A stretch of 64,000 nucleotides of DNA from Pelagicoccus sp. SDUM812005 (GTDB taxonomy: Bacteria; Verrucomicrobiota; Verrucomicrobiia; Opitutales; Opitutaceae), in the NCBI RefSeq assembly GCF_031127875.1, contig NZ_JARXIA010000020.1, positions 94,610 through 158,609 on the forward strand, read 5' to 3'. A program made the position numbers and the translations under genes. The notes beneath the pieces are model-generated. The model did not search any database. It was given only the letters and a program-made list of their open reading frames with translations, and was not told the origin of the DNA. Position 1 is the stretch's first letter; every line of letters starts with the position of its first letter. Positions 38,932 through 48,681 of this stretch are shown here, piece by piece.

Positions 38932-40227
38932 ATGGCAGACTTGGCCTACAGTTCACGAACCTTTTGGGATAAGCTTTCCGCTTTCTGCAAATCAGCTGAG
39001 GTACCTCAGTCGATTGTGGATACAGCGTCTTCGGTGCTTGGGGAAGTCCGCGAGCACGGCGATGCCGGCATCGCGAAGGCACTCAAGCGCATCGATAAGG
39101 TGTCGCTCGCTCCCGAAGCGTTCCCCATCAGCCGCGAGGAAATGAAGGCGGCGGCGCGTCGTCTCCCCAAGGGAGATGCGCAGGCGATCAAGGACGCGGT
39201 CGCATCCGTTACCGAGTTCCACAAGCACGCCTTGCCTAAGTCCTGGACAGCCAAGAACGCTCATGGGGCCACGATTGGCGAACGTTTCTATCCGCTCGAA
39301 CGCGTCGGGCTCTACATCCCTCGCGATCTCGTATCCACCGTCGTGATGACCGCTTCCTTGGCGAAGTTGGCAGGGGTGAAGGAGATTGTCGCCTTCACGC
39401 CCTGCGGTGCGGACGGCAAGGTCAACGACGGTTGCCTCGCAGCCATGTATTTGTCGGGGGTCACGGAAGCTTACCGCTTTGGCGGCATCATGGCCATCGG
39501 CGCCGCGGCCTACGGTACGGAATCGATCAAGCCGGTGCTCAAGGTTTACGGTCCGGGCAATGCCTTCGTGGTCGAGGCCAAGCGGCAGGTGTACGGAACC
39601 ATTGGCGTCGATCTGTTGCCGGGCCCCAGCGAATTGCTGGTGATCGCCGACGAGCATGCCGACGCGCAATTTGTGGCTTCGGACCTGCTGGCCCAGGCTG
39701 AGCACGGCTCCGGTCGCGAAAAGATTTTCCTCGTGAGCCTTTCCAAGGAAAAGACCAAGGCGATCCGTGCGGCCATCCGCGAGCAAATGAAGAGCTTGCC
39801 ACGCAAGGACGCGATCAAGTCCGTGCTCAAGGACGGGTTCTTTTCAGTGGTCGTCAACGACTACGAGGAGGCAGCTGCCGTCGCCAACTACGTGGCTCCG
39901 GAGCACATGGAGCTCGAGGTGGACCCCAAGCAGTTCAACAAGCTCATCAAGTCGATCACGACTGCCGGCGCGATCATGCAAGGCGCTTGGTCGGCTACGG
40001 CCTTGGGTGACTTCGTTGCGGGGCCAAGCCACGAATTGCCGACCGGCCGTTCGGGCCGCCACTTTAGTGGCCTGCAGATCAGCGATTTCATGCGCCGCTC
40101 CAGCTTGGTCCGCTACACCGAATCCGCCTTGGGCAAGGCTGCTTCCACGGTAGAAGCCTTTGCTCGCATGGAAGGCTTGGAGGCGCACGGCCGTTCCGTT
40201 AGCTCTCGACTCGGGAGAAAGTCATGA
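38932..40227 (+). CDS. hisD: Histidinol dehydrogenase
   Basis: 431 residues; last two steps of histidine synthesis, histidinol to histidine with NAD+. ERFYPLERVGLYIPRDLVST, VKVYGPGNAFVVEAKRQVYG and GVDLLPGPSELLVIADEHAD are signature blocks; zinc ligands in DLLAQAEHGS and the catalytic pair around APEHMEL are present, as is AGPSHELPTGRSGRHFSGL. Full length. It overlaps hisC by 4 bp (ATGA), opening a hisDCBH operon. Confidence 0.97.
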   Translation: MADLAYSSRTFWDKLSAFCKSAEVPQSIVDTASSVLGEVREHGDAGIAKALKRIDKVSLAPEAFPISREEMKAAARRLPKGDAQAIKDAVASVTEFHKHALPKSWTAKNAHGATIGERFYPLERVGLYIPRDLVSTVVMTASLAKLAGVKEIVAFTPCGADGKVNDGCLAAMYLSGVTEAYRFGGIMAIGAAAYGTESIKPVLKVYGPGNAFVVEAKRQVYGTIGVDLLPGPSELLVIADEHADAQFVASDLLAQAEHGSGREKIFLVSLSKEKTKAIRAAIREQMKSLPRKDAIKSVLKDGFFSVVVNDYEEAAAVANYVAPEHMELEVDPKQFNKLIKSITTAGAIMQGAWSATALGDFVAGPSHELPTGRSGRHFSGLQISDFMRRSSLVRYTESALGKAASTVEAFARMEGLEAHGRSVSSRLGRKS

Positions 40228-41318
40228 GCGCAGCGAATTCACCTTTCGAATACGCGCTTCCCCATATTCAGAAGTTGCACGGTTACACGCCCGGCTTTCA
40301 GCCGAAGGGCGACGGTTGGGTAAAGATCAATACCAACGAAAATCCGTATCCGCCCAGCCCATCGGTGAGCCTCGCGATTCAAGAGGCCATGGGGGAGGGT
40401 TTGCGCCTGTATCCGGATCCACGCAGCTCGGCCCTGCGCGAGGAGGCGGCTCGTCTGCACGGCGTGACGCCTGAGCAGGTTATCTTTGGCAATGGATCCG
40501 ACGATATCCTGAATCTGCTCGTGCGAGCGTTTGCGAGCGAAAGCCCCGCGGGATACTTGCTGCCGAGCTATTCCTTGTATCCGGTGCTCTGCGGTATCCA
40601 GGATACGGGTACGGTAGAGGTTCCCTTCGATCGCTCGATGGAGCTTCCGTTCGACGCTCTCGAGAAGGTGGACTCGAAGATTCTCTTCATCACCTCGCCG
40701 AATGCTCCGACAGGGGTGGGCTTCTCGAACGCGGACCTTTCTCGCGTGATCGAAGGCTTCGACGGGATCGTGGTCGTGGACGAGGCCTATGCTGACTTTG
40801 CCGAGGAGAACGCCACGACGCTGCTTTCCAAGTATCGCAATCTGGTGGTGACGCGTACCTTTTCCAAGTCCTACGGCCTCGCCGGCCTGCGGCTCGGATA
40901 CGCTTTGGCGGATGCTGAGGTGATCGACATTTTGGACCGGGTGCGCGACAGCTACAACGTGAACCGGCTCTCTCAGGCGGGCGGTCTGGCGGCCTTGAAG
41001 GATCAGAGCTACTTGAAGGCAGTGGCGGCCAAGATCTGCCGGACGCGCGACTACTATCGAGCGGAGTGGGAGAAGCTGGGCTGGTTTTGCTATCCTTCCC
41101 AGTCGAACTTCCTGTTCGTCGAACCGCGCAATGCGGCGGGCGAGGCCGGCGCCGCGGTCGCTCAGGAGCTCTTCGAGTATTTCAAGGAGCACAAGATCCT
41201 TGTCCGCTATTTCCCTTCCAGTCCCTTGACTGACTCCTTCCTGCGAATCAGTGTGGGCGACGAAGATCAAATGCTCCAAGTGAGCGAAACCATCCAAAAA
41301 TGGCTGAAGAACGCATAG
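40224..41318 (+). CDS. hisC: Histidinol-phosphate aminotransferase
   Basis: 364 residues, PLP-dependent fold-type I enzyme converting imidazole-acetol phosphate to histidinol phosphate. [15 protein letters not shown] at the substrate site, VVDEAYADF, and the PLP-lysine motif [17 protein letters not shown] are clear. Starts inside the hisD stop and ends 19 bp inside hisB, so translation is probably coupled along the operon. Confidence 0.96.
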   Translation: MSAANSPFEYALPHIQKLHGYTPGFQPKGDGWVKINTNENPYPPSPSVSLAIQEAMGEGLRLYPDPRSSALREEAARLHGVTPEQVIFGNGSDDILNLLVRAFASESPAGYLLPSYSLYPVLCGIQDTGTVEVPFDRSMELPFDALEKVDSKILFITSPNAPTGVGFSNADLSRVIEGFDGIVVVDEAYADFAEENATTLLSKYRNLVVTRTFSKSYGLAGLRLGYALADAEVIDILDRVRDSYNVNRLSQAGGLAALKDQSYLKAVAAKICRTRDYYRAEWEKLGWFCYPSQSNFLFVEPRNAAGEAGAAVAQELFEYFKEHKILVRYFPSSPLTDSFLRISVGDEDQMLQVSETIQKWLKNA

Positions 41319-41896
41319 CATCCCTCAAGCGCACGACGAAGGAAACTTCGATCGAGGCGGAGCTGAAAATCGACGGTACCGGTATCGCAAATGTCGATAC
41401 GGGCATTCCGTTCTTCGATCACATGCTTACGCTCTTCGCGGGGCACGGTCTTTTCGACCTGACGGTCAAGGCGGAAGGTGACATCGATGTTGACTACCAC
41501 CACACTGTTGAGGACGTGGGAATCGTCTTGGGCGACCTTTTCAAGCAGGCTCTCGGCGACAAGGCGGGGATCACGCGCTATGGGTTCTTTATCCTTCCGA
41601 TGGACGAGTGCCTGACCCGCGTGGCCATCGATCTCGGAAATCGTCCCTTCCTGCAGTACAACGTGGTTTCGCCCACCAACTACGTTCGCGACTTCAATAT
41701 CATTTTGATCAAGGAATTCTGTCGCGCCTTTTCGAATACGCTAGGTTCTAACCTCCACATCGAGCTTGAGTACGGCGAAGAGCCGCACCACATCGTGGAA
41801 AGCATTTTCAAGTGCATGGCCCGAGCCATCGACGCGGCCTCTCGTGTCGACCCGCGCATGGAAGGCCGTCTGCCGTCTACCAAGGGAATGTTATAG
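41300..41896 (+). CDS. hisB: Imidazoleglycerol-phosphate dehydratase
   Basis: 198 residues, the monofunctional form (no phosphatase domain). The duplicated metal-binding blocks are visible: [36 protein letters not shown], and [20 protein letters not shown] in the second half. All manganese-ligand histidines are present. Overlaps hisC by 19 bp. An 84-bp gap containing a purine-rich low-complexity stretch separates it from hisH. Confidence 0.97.
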   Translation: MAEERIASLKRTTKETSIEAELKIDGTGIANVDTGIPFFDHMLTLFAGHGLFDLTVKAEGDIDVDYHHTVEDVGIVLGDLFKQALGDKAGITRYGFFILPMDECLTRVAIDLGNRPFLQYNVVSPTNYVRDFNIILIKEFCRAFSNTLGSNLHIELEYGEEPHHIVESIFKCMARAIDAASRVDPRMEGRLPSTKGML

Positions 41897-41980
41897 AAAA
41901 GGGCTAAAGACTGAGGGAGAAGGAATGAAGTGGCGTAAGCGAACTTCGGCCTTCCGCCTTCAGGCCAAACACCTCTGTTA

Positions 41981-42604
41981 ATGAGCAAAGATATTGCAGT
42001 TATCAATTACGGCATGGGCAACCTTCGCAGCGTAGAGAACGCTTTGGCGAAGATCGGGGCCAAGCCGAGAATCGTAGCCACTCCGGAGGAAGTCGGGGAG
42101 GCGGATGGATTGGTCTTGCCAGGAGTCGGCGCCCTGCGGGATTGCGTGGACGGGCTCAAGGCCGTTCGCTTCGACGCCTTTATTCACTCTTGGGTTAAGG
42201 AAGAACGTCCCTTCATGGGGGTCTGCCTCGGTCTGCAGGCTCTCTTCGAGCATTCGGAAGAGGACGACGTGACCGGTCTCGGCGTGTTGCCCGGCAAGGT
42301 AGTCCGCTTCAAGTCGCGTCCCGGCCTGACCATCCCGCACATGGGATGGAATCACGCTAGGCTGGTGCAACCCGGTTCGCCCTACTGGGAGAATTTGGAC
42401 GCGGAAAAGGACCGTTTCTACTTCGTGCACAGCTACCACATCCAGCCGGAGGACCCGTCGATCGCCTTGACGGTTACGGACTACGATGGCGAGTTCGCGA
42501 GCTCCGTTGCGGTTGGGTCCTTGATGGCCAGCCAGTTCCACCCGGAGAAGAGCCAAGCCAAGGGATTGCAGCTGTACGCGAACTTCGTCGCCCAGTGCTC
42601 GTAG
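41981..42604 (+). CDS. hisH: Imidazole glycerol phosphate synthase, glutaminase subunit
   Basis: 207 residues, class I amidotransferase supplying ammonia to HisF. INYGMGNLRSVENALAKIG at the start, nucleophile Cys in MGVCLGLQALFE, conserved PHMGWN, and His/Glu of the triad in ASQFHPEKSQ. Normal length. hisF and hisA are not next to it; the synthase partner must be encoded elsewhere. Confidence 0.97.
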   Translation: MSKDIAVINYGMGNLRSVENALAKIGAKPRIVATPEEVGEADGLVLPGVGALRDCVDGLKAVRFDAFIHSWVKEERPFMGVCLGLQALFEHSEEDDVTGLGVLPGKVVRFKSRPGLTIPHMGWNHARLVQPGSPYWENLDAEKDRFYFVHSYHIQPEDPSIALTVTDYDGEFASSVAVGSLMASQFHPEKSQAKGLQLYANFVAQCS

Positions 42605-42641
42605 ATTAGCGAAATTGTTGAGAAGCTGTAGTTTAGCTAAT
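42605..42641 (+). promoter_or_regulatory. Inverted repeat overlapping the gltA promoter
   Basis: ATTAGC (42605-42610) and GCTAAT (42636-42641) flank the -35 element and cover part of the -10 element of the promoter predicted for gltA. The arms are 25 bp apart. Short; could be an operator or chance. Confidence 0.3.
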
Positions 42642-42643
42642 AT
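42615..42643 (+). promoter_or_regulatory. Predicted sigma-70-type promoter for gltA
   Basis: TTGTTG (42615-42620), 17 bp, then TAATAT (42638-42643); good match in both boxes and spacing. It leaves a 5' leader of about 115 bases before the gltA ATG, in which CCCTT-TAC-AAGGG (near 42663-42675) can form a small hairpin. Confidence 0.6.
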
Positions 42644-42766
42644 CGCGTTTCGCGGTAGCCCACCCTTTACAAGGGGGGCTCGGAAGGCTAGTTAGTTGGG
42701 TTTTCGTAAATCGGACTTCCCGATTCTTATTACCGCCAAGATCCATAAACTGACTTCAGCCTGACG

Positions 42767-44068
42767 ATGAGCAAAGAGGCCATTCTCAAAATCGACGATA
42801 AAGAACTCGCTTTCCCCATTATCGAGGGAACCGCGAACGAGAAAGCAATCGATCTGCGCACCTTGCGTGCCCAGACTGGTTACATCACCTTCGATGAGGG
42901 GTTTGGAAACACCGGTTCCTGTCAGAGCGAGATCACATTCATCAACGGCGAGAAGGGGATCCTTCGCTACCGCGGCTATCCCATCGAACAGGTCGCGGAA
43001 AAGTCCGATTTCGTAGATTCCTCCTACCTCATCATCTACGGCGAGCTGCCGACCGAGGAGCAACGCCACGAGTTCCTCCGGGAGCTGATCAAGAACTGCA
43101 ACATCGACACCCGTATGGTGCGCCAGTTCGAGGCCTTTCCGCCGTCCGCTCATCCGATGTCCATCCTGACCTCCATGATGGGCTCCCTGAGCAGCTACTA
43201 TCCGGAGCTTTCCACCAATGACCGCGAGCTCGACCTCGAAAATTTCGACCGCTCCTGCGCCTCCGCTATTTCCAAGGTGATGACGGTCGCGGCGATGTCC
43301 TACCGGATCTCGAACGGCCTTCCCATCAACTACCCGAAGAAGGACCTGAGCTATGCGGAAAACTTCCTGCATCTCATGTTCTCGAGCCCGAACGACGAGT
43401 ACGAGGCTCCTAAGGAAGTAGCCGAAGCTCTGGACCTGATCCTCCTCCTCCACGCGGACCACGAGCAGAACTGCTCTACGTCGACGGTGCGCATGGTAGG
43501 CTCCAGCGGCGCCAATCTCTTTGCTTCCGTGACGGCGGGCATATGCGCCTTGTGGGGGCCTTTGCATGGCGGCGCCAACATGGCTGTCATCAAGATGCTG
43601 GAAGCGATCCACGCCGAGGGCGACGACGGCACCCGCTTCATCGAGGAAGCGAAGAGCGGCAACAGCGGCAAGCGCCTCATGGGCTTCGGTCACCGTGTCT
43701 ACAAGAATTTCGATCCGCGCGCCAAGATCATCGGCAAGGCCTGCGAGCGCCTTCTGGAAGCGCTCGGCACCAAGGACCCGTGCCTCGACATCGCTCGCAA
43801 CCTCGAGAAGGCGGCCCTCAACGACGACTACTTCATCAAGCGCAACCTGTACCCGAACGTCGACTTCTACTCCGGAATCATGATGCGGGCCATCGGCATC
43901 CCTCTCGACATGTTCACGGTCATGTTCGCTATCGGCCGCATGCCGGGCTGGGTCGCCAACTGGCACGAGGTCGCCTCGGCCCCGAAGGGCAAGATCAACC
44001 GCCCTCGCCAAGTCTACCAAGGCGAAGCGGAGCGTGACTTGCCAGCGGACTACAACCGCCGCGGCTAG
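42767..44068 (+). CDS. gltA: Citrate synthase
   Basis: 433 residues, type I-like bacterial citrate synthase (TCA-cycle entry, oxaloacetate plus acetyl-CoA). [37 protein letters not shown] (His of the first active-site block), [15 protein letters not shown] (second His), and [16 protein letters not shown] (third His/Arg block) are complete; the catalytic Asp lies in [12 protein letters not shown]. Length fits the allosteric hexameric form. Own promoter and terminator, so monocistronic. Confidence 0.97.
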   Translation: MSKEAILKIDDKELAFPIIEGTANEKAIDLRTLRAQTGYITFDEGFGNTGSCQSEITFINGEKGILRYRGYPIEQVAEKSDFVDSSYLIIYGELPTEEQRHEFLRELIKNCNIDTRMVRQFEAFPPSAHPMSILTSMMGSLSSYYPELSTNDRELDLENFDRSCASAISKVMTVAAMSYRISNGLPINYPKKDLSYAENFLHLMFSSPNDEYEAPKEVAEALDLILLLHADHEQNCSTSTVRMVGSSGANLFASVTAGICALWGPLHGGANMAVIKMLEAIHAEGDDGTRFIEEAKSGNSGKRLMGFGHRVYKNFDPRAKIIGKACERLLEALGTKDPCLDIARNLEKAALNDDYFIKRNLYPNVDFYSGIMMRAIGIPLDMFTVMFAIGRMPGWVANWHEVASAPKGKINRPRQVYQGEAERDLPADYNRRG

Positions 44069-44095
44069 TTTCCGGCGAGAGTTCAACTTTCAAAT

Positions 44096-44124
44096 CGGCC
44101 ACTCCCAAAGGGTGGCCGTTTTTT
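44096..44124 (+). terminator. Intrinsic terminator after gltA
   Basis: CGGCCAC (44096-44102) pairs with GTGGCCG (44112-44118) and is followed by TTTTTT (44119-44124). Distance from the gltA stop is 27 bp. Confidence 0.88.
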
Positions 44125-44231
44125 GTAGGTTGCTCCCTTCGAGGCGCGACCGTCGTGCTCCGCATTGATTCCTACTGTTTGCGCGGAAATCGAGCGACTT
44201 TGCCCCAGCTTTGGCTGCATATTGTAAGCCT

Positions 44232-45089
44232 ATGTTTCGTACCAGAGTTATCCTGCTGTTGGCGTTTGCTCTCGCAAGCGGCTTTGAGCTAGTCGCTCAA
44301 TCCTCGAGCGGGGGTGGCTATGTATTCTCTGGCGTGGAGCCTCTCAAAGGTTTTAAGAGGGAGCTATGTCCGGTGGTGGGGGCTGAGAAGAAGAGGTTGC
44401 TTATCGAGACCTCTTCCGGGCTTAGGAAGTCTAGGTTTGGCCAGACTTTCGTATCGCTGAGAGCGAAGCTGGTCGCGACCGAGCATTACGCGGAAATCCG
44501 GAACTTCGATTTCTCCTTCGAAAACCGAGCCCAATTCAGGCGGGACGGGGCCCTGCAAAGCGCCTTGGAGGCGGATGCCGAATACGCGCAGGCGAAGATC
44601 GACCAGATTGATACCACCGATAGGCCGGTGGTCGAGGGGCAGCCGAGGAACATGAGCAAGGAGGAGTTTCGCGAGGCTCTGTCCGAGAGCAGCGCTGCGA
44701 GCCGCAATCTGCAGGAAGGCTTGTTTGGGCGGGCAAGCCAGTTGGCGGACACGATTTACCTGTCCTTCGATATCGTGCCGGAGGGCGACTACGAGGAGAC
44801 CTTCGCTGCTGTCGTCGTGGTGCACGACCAGTTGGACGCGGAGGGGAATTTGCTCGGAAGGGTAGCGATTCCCAGCTTGGAACGGTCGGGCGATCTCGAA
44901 GCTGGAGTCGCGAACTCGGTTGCGATCCAGCTGCGGACCCGGGAACAGCTCTTGAGCAACTTGGAGCTCTCCGTGTTCCTGTTTACCCGTACCGGCGAGC
45001 CGATTGCGACGAACCTTTCCGGCGCCGTGAAGGAGCTTGGCCCGGAGGCGTTCGAGGCTGTCGAATCCGAGCTTCGGGCGCGGCAGTAG
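44232..45089 (+). CDS. Secreted hypothetical protein
   Basis: 285 residues from the ATG at 44232, which gives a proper signal peptide (MFRTRVILLLAFALASGFEL, cut near VAQ|S). The mature part is beta-rich with Asp/Glu-heavy helices (LQSALEADAEYAQAKIDQID) and ends in a helical ELGPEAFEAVESELRARQ. I recognise no family or catalytic motif. Periplasmic or surface location is likely. Its stop abuts that of the convergent VC0807-like gene with no gap. Confidence 0.65.
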   Translation: MFRTRVILLLAFALASGFELVAQSSSGGGYVFSGVEPLKGFKRELCPVVGAEKKRLLIETSSGLRKSRFGQTFVSLRAKLVATEHYAEIRNFDFSFENRAQFRRDGALQSALEADAEYAQAKIDQIDTTDRPVVEGQPRNMSKEEFREALSESSAASRNLQEGLFGRASQLADTIYLSFDIVPEGDYEETFAAVVVVHDQLDAEGNLLGRVAIPSLERSGDLEAGVANSVAIQLRTREQLLSNLELSVFLFTRTGEPIATNLSGAVKELGPEAFEAVESELRARQ

Positions 45090-45821
45090 CTACTTCGCTT
45101 TCGCGGTATGCTGCTCGTGCAGCAGCCCTTCGAAATCGAGTCCGGTGAGCTTCTTGAGCCCTTTGACGAGGCGCCAGAGGGCGTAGACCAGGATGGCCAT
45201 GGTCGGGGCGGTGATCACCAGCCAGGAGACCCAGGTGAGGGTGGCGATTTCGTTGTTGAAGCTTTCCGTGCCGCCGGGGCTCTTCACGATCATGGATGCC
45301 AAAACGAAATTGAGCGCGGCGCTGATCAGAAAACTGAATACAAGCAGCCAGTTCGCCACTTTGAACTGCGATTCGAGCTCGGCTTGCTTTTCGCTGGTGT
45401 CGATGTGGCTTTGGATCTTTTGCACGTCGAAGATTTGGTCGTTGAAGAGGAAGGTCTTCAAGAGGGAGTTCTTGCGTTTCGCGGTAGCGAGCACCAGTAC
45501 GCCGATCATGAGCGGCATCGCGGTTTCCTTGATGACCACCCACTTCGGCTCCGCTTCCATCAAGCCGATGCCTCCGGTCAGCAGGATGTTCAGGAAGCCG
45601 AATATGGAAATGATGTTGTAGTTCTTCCGTTGGGAAAAGTCGTAGAGGAAGTAGCCAACCGGGAAGGCGAGGGCGGCCACCAGCCCGAGCACGGGGCCGA
45701 GCCGGTCTTCGCCGCTGGCGTACTTCAGCACCATGATGGGAAGCGCCAAGTTGCAGAGAAGGTTTACGAAGAAGTTCTCTTGTTTTTTAGGTGTGGCTAG
45801 GGGGGCGGGAGCGTCGCTCAT
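45090..45821 (-). CDS. VC0807-like multi-pass membrane protein
   Basis: 243 residues with about six hydrophobic segments. Pattern LALPIMVLKYAS near the N terminus, then GPVLGLVAALAFPVGYFLYD, FGFLNILLTGGIGLM and LVVFSFLIS-like helices fit the VC0807 family of inner-membrane proteins, relatives of the YciB/IspA group. Function is not established. It is divergent from pdxJ and convergent with the secreted hypothetical gene. Confidence 0.6.
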   Translation of the reverse strand: MSDAPAPLATPKKQENFFVNLLCNLALPIMVLKYASGEDRLGPVLGLVAALAFPVGYFLYDFSQRKNYNIISIFGFLNILLTGGIGLMEAEPKWVVIKETAMPLMIGVLVLATAKRKNSLLKTFLFNDQIFDVQKIQSHIDTSEKQAELESQFKVANWLLVFSFLISAALNFVLASMIVKSPGGTESFNNEIATLTWVSWLVITAPTMAILVYALWRLVKGLKKLTGLDFEGLLHEQHTAKAK

Positions 45822-45882
45822 TCTTTGGAAGCTTTGGTTGCGTCAGGCTATGGCAATCCTATACCTTGCCGAAAATACGAAT

Positions 45883-46644
45883 ATGTCTAGTAAAAGCATC
45901 CTCCTCGGCGTCAACATCGACCATGTCGCCACCGTCCGCCAAGCACGATACAAGGACAGCCCCCGCGGCTGCGGCCAGTTCGTCGAACCCGATCCCATCA
46001 CGGTCGCCCTGCTTTGCGAAAAGGCGGGAGCCCAAGGGATCACCGTCCACCCGCGCGAGGACGCCCGCCACATCCAGCAAGCGGACGTACGACGCCTGCG
46101 GGAGTGCATCGCGACCCGCCTGAATATGGAGATGGCGGCTACGGACGAAATGCTCGCTTTCGCTTTGGAAGTGCTGCCGGAAACGATTTGCGTGGTTCCG
46201 GAAAGTCGTGAAGAAGTTACGACCGAAGGGGGCCTCGAGGTGGCTGGGCAGTTCGAGCGCATCGAGCGCATCGTCAAGTCCGCCGCGGATGCAGGGATCG
46301 AATCGAGCCTTTTCATCGATCCCGTAGCAGAGCAAATCGAAGCCTCTGCCAAGGCGGGAGCCAAGTACATCGAGCTGCACACGGGCGCGTATGCGAATGC
46401 CTACTACAAAGCCAGCGAACGGCAGGCGGAGTACGACCGACTGGTCGAAGGCGCTACGCTGGCTGACGAGCTAGGCCTCATCGTCAACGCTGGCCATGGC
46501 ATTAACTACGTAAACGTAGGCGAGGTGATCACCATCCCCTACCTGCACGAACTCAATATTGGCCACAGCATCATCAGCCGCGCCCTGTTCTTCGGCATCG
46601 ACGAAGCGGTACGCGAGATGAAGGCCTTGATGGCTGGAGCCTAG
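45883..46644 (+). CDS. pdxJ: Pyridoxine 5'-phosphate synthase
   Basis: 253 residues, TIM-barrel enzyme condensing 1-deoxyxylulose phosphate with amino-acetone phosphate in vitamin B6 synthesis. LLGVNIDHVATVRQAR, GITVHPREDARHIQ, VCVVPE-like block (ICVVPESREEVTTEGGL), and LVNAGHGINY (VNAGHGINYVNVG) are canonical. I start at the ATG 45883; an open frame upstream would run into the opposite gene and is not conserved. acpS starts at the very next base, the classic pdxJ-acpS pair. Confidence 0.97.
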   Translation: MSSKSILLGVNIDHVATVRQARYKDSPRGCGQFVEPDPITVALLCEKAGAQGITVHPREDARHIQQADVRRLRECIATRLNMEMAATDEMLAFALEVLPETICVVPESREEVTTEGGLEVAGQFERIERIVKSAADAGIESSLFIDPVAEQIEASAKAGAKYIELHTGAYANAYYKASERQAEYDRLVEGATLADELGLIVNAGHGINYVNVGEVITIPYLHELNIGHSIISRALFFGIDEAVREMKALMAGA

Positions 46645-47052
46645 ATGGACGCGATCAACCTGCCGTTCAAGGGGCCGGTGCTTGGCATTGGTGTCGATAT
46701 CGTATCCGTTTCTCGGATTCGTGGTTTGATCGAACGGCAGGGAGATCGCTTTTTGAACAGGGTCTATACTCCGGTGGAACTGGAGTATTGCTCGAGATTC
46801 AAGGATCCTAGCGAACGCTACGCAGCCCGCTTCGCGGCAAAGGAAGCGGTGGCGAAAGCTTTTACCACGGGGATTGGCGAACACTTGAGCTGGACCTCGA
46901 TCGGCGTTGTATCCGGAGGACGGGGACAACCAGAAATCGAACTCGACGAGCTCGGGCAGGCCTTGCTCCGCCAAGTCGGTGGCAAGCACGTGGCCATCAG
47001 CCTTTCGCATACCGAAGACACCGCCATCGCTTTCGCATCGATTATCGGCTAG
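46645..47052 (+). CDS. acpS: Holo-[acyl-carrier-protein] synthase
   Basis: 135 residues, transfers phosphopantetheine from CoA to apo-ACP. Mg-binding Asp in GVDIVSVSRI and Glu in AARFAAKEAVAKAF are in place, as is the C-terminal HVAISLSHTEDTAIAFA. Begins at the base after the pdxJ stop. nnrD follows after 60 bp. Confidence 0.96.
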   Translation: MDAINLPFKGPVLGIGVDIVSVSRIRGLIERQGDRFLNRVYTPVELEYCSRFKDPSERYAARFAAKEAVAKAFTTGIGEHLSWTSIGVVSGGRGQPEIELDELGQALLRQVGGKHVAISLSHTEDTAIAFASIIG

Positions 47053-47112
47053 GTTGCGAGCGGTCAAGAAGGCTCGCCCTTGGCTCTTCCTCACGTCACT
47101 TTGATTGCCGTT

Positions 47113-48648
47113 ATGACGTACCCGCGCTTCCATCCCATTTTGAGTTGTTCCGAGTCGCTTGCCTTGGAGAAGCGGCTTTTGGCTACGGAGGAGGACGCTT
47201 GGGACGCGATGAACCGGGCCGGCTCCGCCCTGGGGCGGGCTCTGCAAGATGCCTATGCGATGACGGGCTTTCCGCAGTCTGGCTTGCGCTTGCTCGCTTT
47301 GGTCGGGAAGGGCCACAATGGCGGGGATGCGCTGCTCGCATTTAGCGAAATGGCAAAGCGCGATAGATACGTTTCGTCCGTGACCTTGGTTTTGTCTGCC
47401 GCACGCTCGGACTTGAAGCCGCATACGCGGCGCGCTCTCGAAGGCTTGGAGCGGAAGGCGGAGGTGCGGATCTTCGAAATGCCTGACGACGCGGCGCTCT
47501 CGGTCGTGGCGAACGAAGCCTTCGACATTTGTTTGGATGGCTTGCTTGGCATGCCGTTCCGGCCGCCTTTGAGGGAGGGCGTCAAGGCGCTCGTGGAAGC
47601 GGCGAACGCGTCGGAAGCGATCGGCCTGCGAGCTGCGGTGGATTTGCCGACGGGAGCGGGAGACGAGTCGGACGAAACTGTGTTTCGAGCGGATTTCACT
47701 TTTGCGACAGGGATTTTGAAGAAGCCGCTCCTGTCCTGCCCGCAGGCGGGAAACATTCGGTATTTAGATATTGGATTTTTCGAGACGGCTGCACCTTGCC
47801 GAGAGCTTGTAGTTACAGATTCGATACTGGATCCGCTACGGACGCTGCGTCCGGCGGACAGCGAGAAGCGGCAGTTTGGCCACCTGGCTATCTTGGCGGG
47901 CTCTCGAGGCATGCCGGGCGCCTTGGCGATGTCGGTGCGAGCGGCCTTGCAGAGCGGAGTGGGCTTGGTGACGGTCTTTGCTCCGGAGTCCAACGTTTCG
48001 CAGCTTGCTTGCCAGCTGCCGGAAGCGATGTGGCGAACCTGGCCCGAAACCCCGGAGGGCGGGCTCGCGCTGGAGGGGCTTTGGCAAATCAAGTCGCTGG
48101 CTTCCAAGGCAAGCTGTCTGCTTGCCGGACCGGGCATGGGAAGCGAAGCCGAGACGCAAGCTCTGTTGAGCGAAGTGGGGCGTGTTTGGGAGAAGCCGGT
48201 GGTGCTGGATGCGGATGCCCTGCGTCCCGAGGTGGTGGACGCTTTTCGGACGGCGGGGAACAGGCAGATCGTGCTTACCCCGCATGACGGCGAATTCAAG
48301 CGCTTGAGCGGCGCGGACGATTGCTCGGATCGCGCCTTGTTGGCGTATGCGAAAGCGCGCGCGGTAACGGTCGTGAAGAAAGGCTGCAACACGCGCGTAT
48401 CCGATGGGGAAAAGCTCGCTCTTAATACCTCTGGAAATGCGGTGCTCGCACGCGGCGGCAGCGGCGACCTGTTAGCCGGCCTGACGGCGGGCCTGTTAGC
48501 CCAGAGCGCGGCGGACGTTTTCGAGTCGGCGAGTCGGGCGGTGTACTGGCATGGAAAGGCTGCGGACTTGCTGGCTATCGCGAAAGGCCAGACTGCGGTT
48601 CGTACGACAGACTTGTTGGACTTCGTAAGCCTCGCTTTGCGGCGCTAG
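47113..48648 (+). CDS. nnrD: Bifunctional NAD(P)H-hydrate epimerase / ADP-dependent dehydratase
   Basis: 511 residues, repairs hydrated NAD(P)H. The N-terminal YjeF_N epimerase (~1-210) shows LVGKGHNGGDALLA (~65-78). The C-terminal dehydratase has GSRGMPGALAMSVRAALQSG (~263-282) and GNAVLARGGSGDLLAGLTAG (~440-459), the nucleotide-binding motif. Start set at ATG 47113 rather than the TTG 33 bp upstream. The last residues, TTDLLDFVSLALRR, lie in a 20-bp sequence repeated exactly before dprA (separate entries), hinting that the original 3' end has been rearranged. Confidence 0.94.
   Translation: MTYPRFHPILSCSESLALEKRLLATEEDAWDAMNRAGSALGRALQDAYAMTGFPQSGLRLLALVGKGHNGGDALLAFSEMAKRDRYVSSVTLVLSAARSDLKPHTRRALEGLERKAEVRIFEMPDDAALSVVANEAFDICLDGLLGMPFRPPLREGVKALVEAANASEAIGLRAAVDLPTGAGDESDETVFRADFTFATGILKKPLLSCPQAGNIRYLDIGFFETAAPCRELVVTDSILDPLRTLRPADSEKRQFGHLAILAGSRGMPGALAMSVRAALQSGVGLVTVFAPESNVSQLACQLPEAMWRTWPETPEGGLALEGLWQIKSLASKASCLLAGPGMGSEAETQALLSEVGRVWEKPVVLDADALRPEVVDAFRTAGNRQIVLTPHDGEFKRLSGADDCSDRALLAYAKARAVTVVKKGCNTRVSDGEKLALNTSGNAVLARGGSGDLLAGLTAGLLAQSAADVFESASRAVYWHGKAADLLAIAKGQTAVRTTDLLDFVSLALRR
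48604..48623 (+). repeat. 20-bp direct repeat, left copy (inside nnrD 3' end)
   Basis: An exact 20-bp sequence, coding Thr-Thr-Asp-Leu-Leu-Asp at the end of nnrD, recurs at 50275-50294. The two copies bracket the metallopeptidase gene. Confidence 0.85.
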
Positions 48649-48681
48649 AATGTATTTTACCTTTGGGTACGTTTTTCTCTC

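Noticed and set aside
45733..45882. Longer pdxJ start overlapping the opposite membrane-protein gene
   Set aside because: PdxJ sequences start near LLGVNIDHVATVRQAR; the upstream part is antisense to the neighbouring gene.
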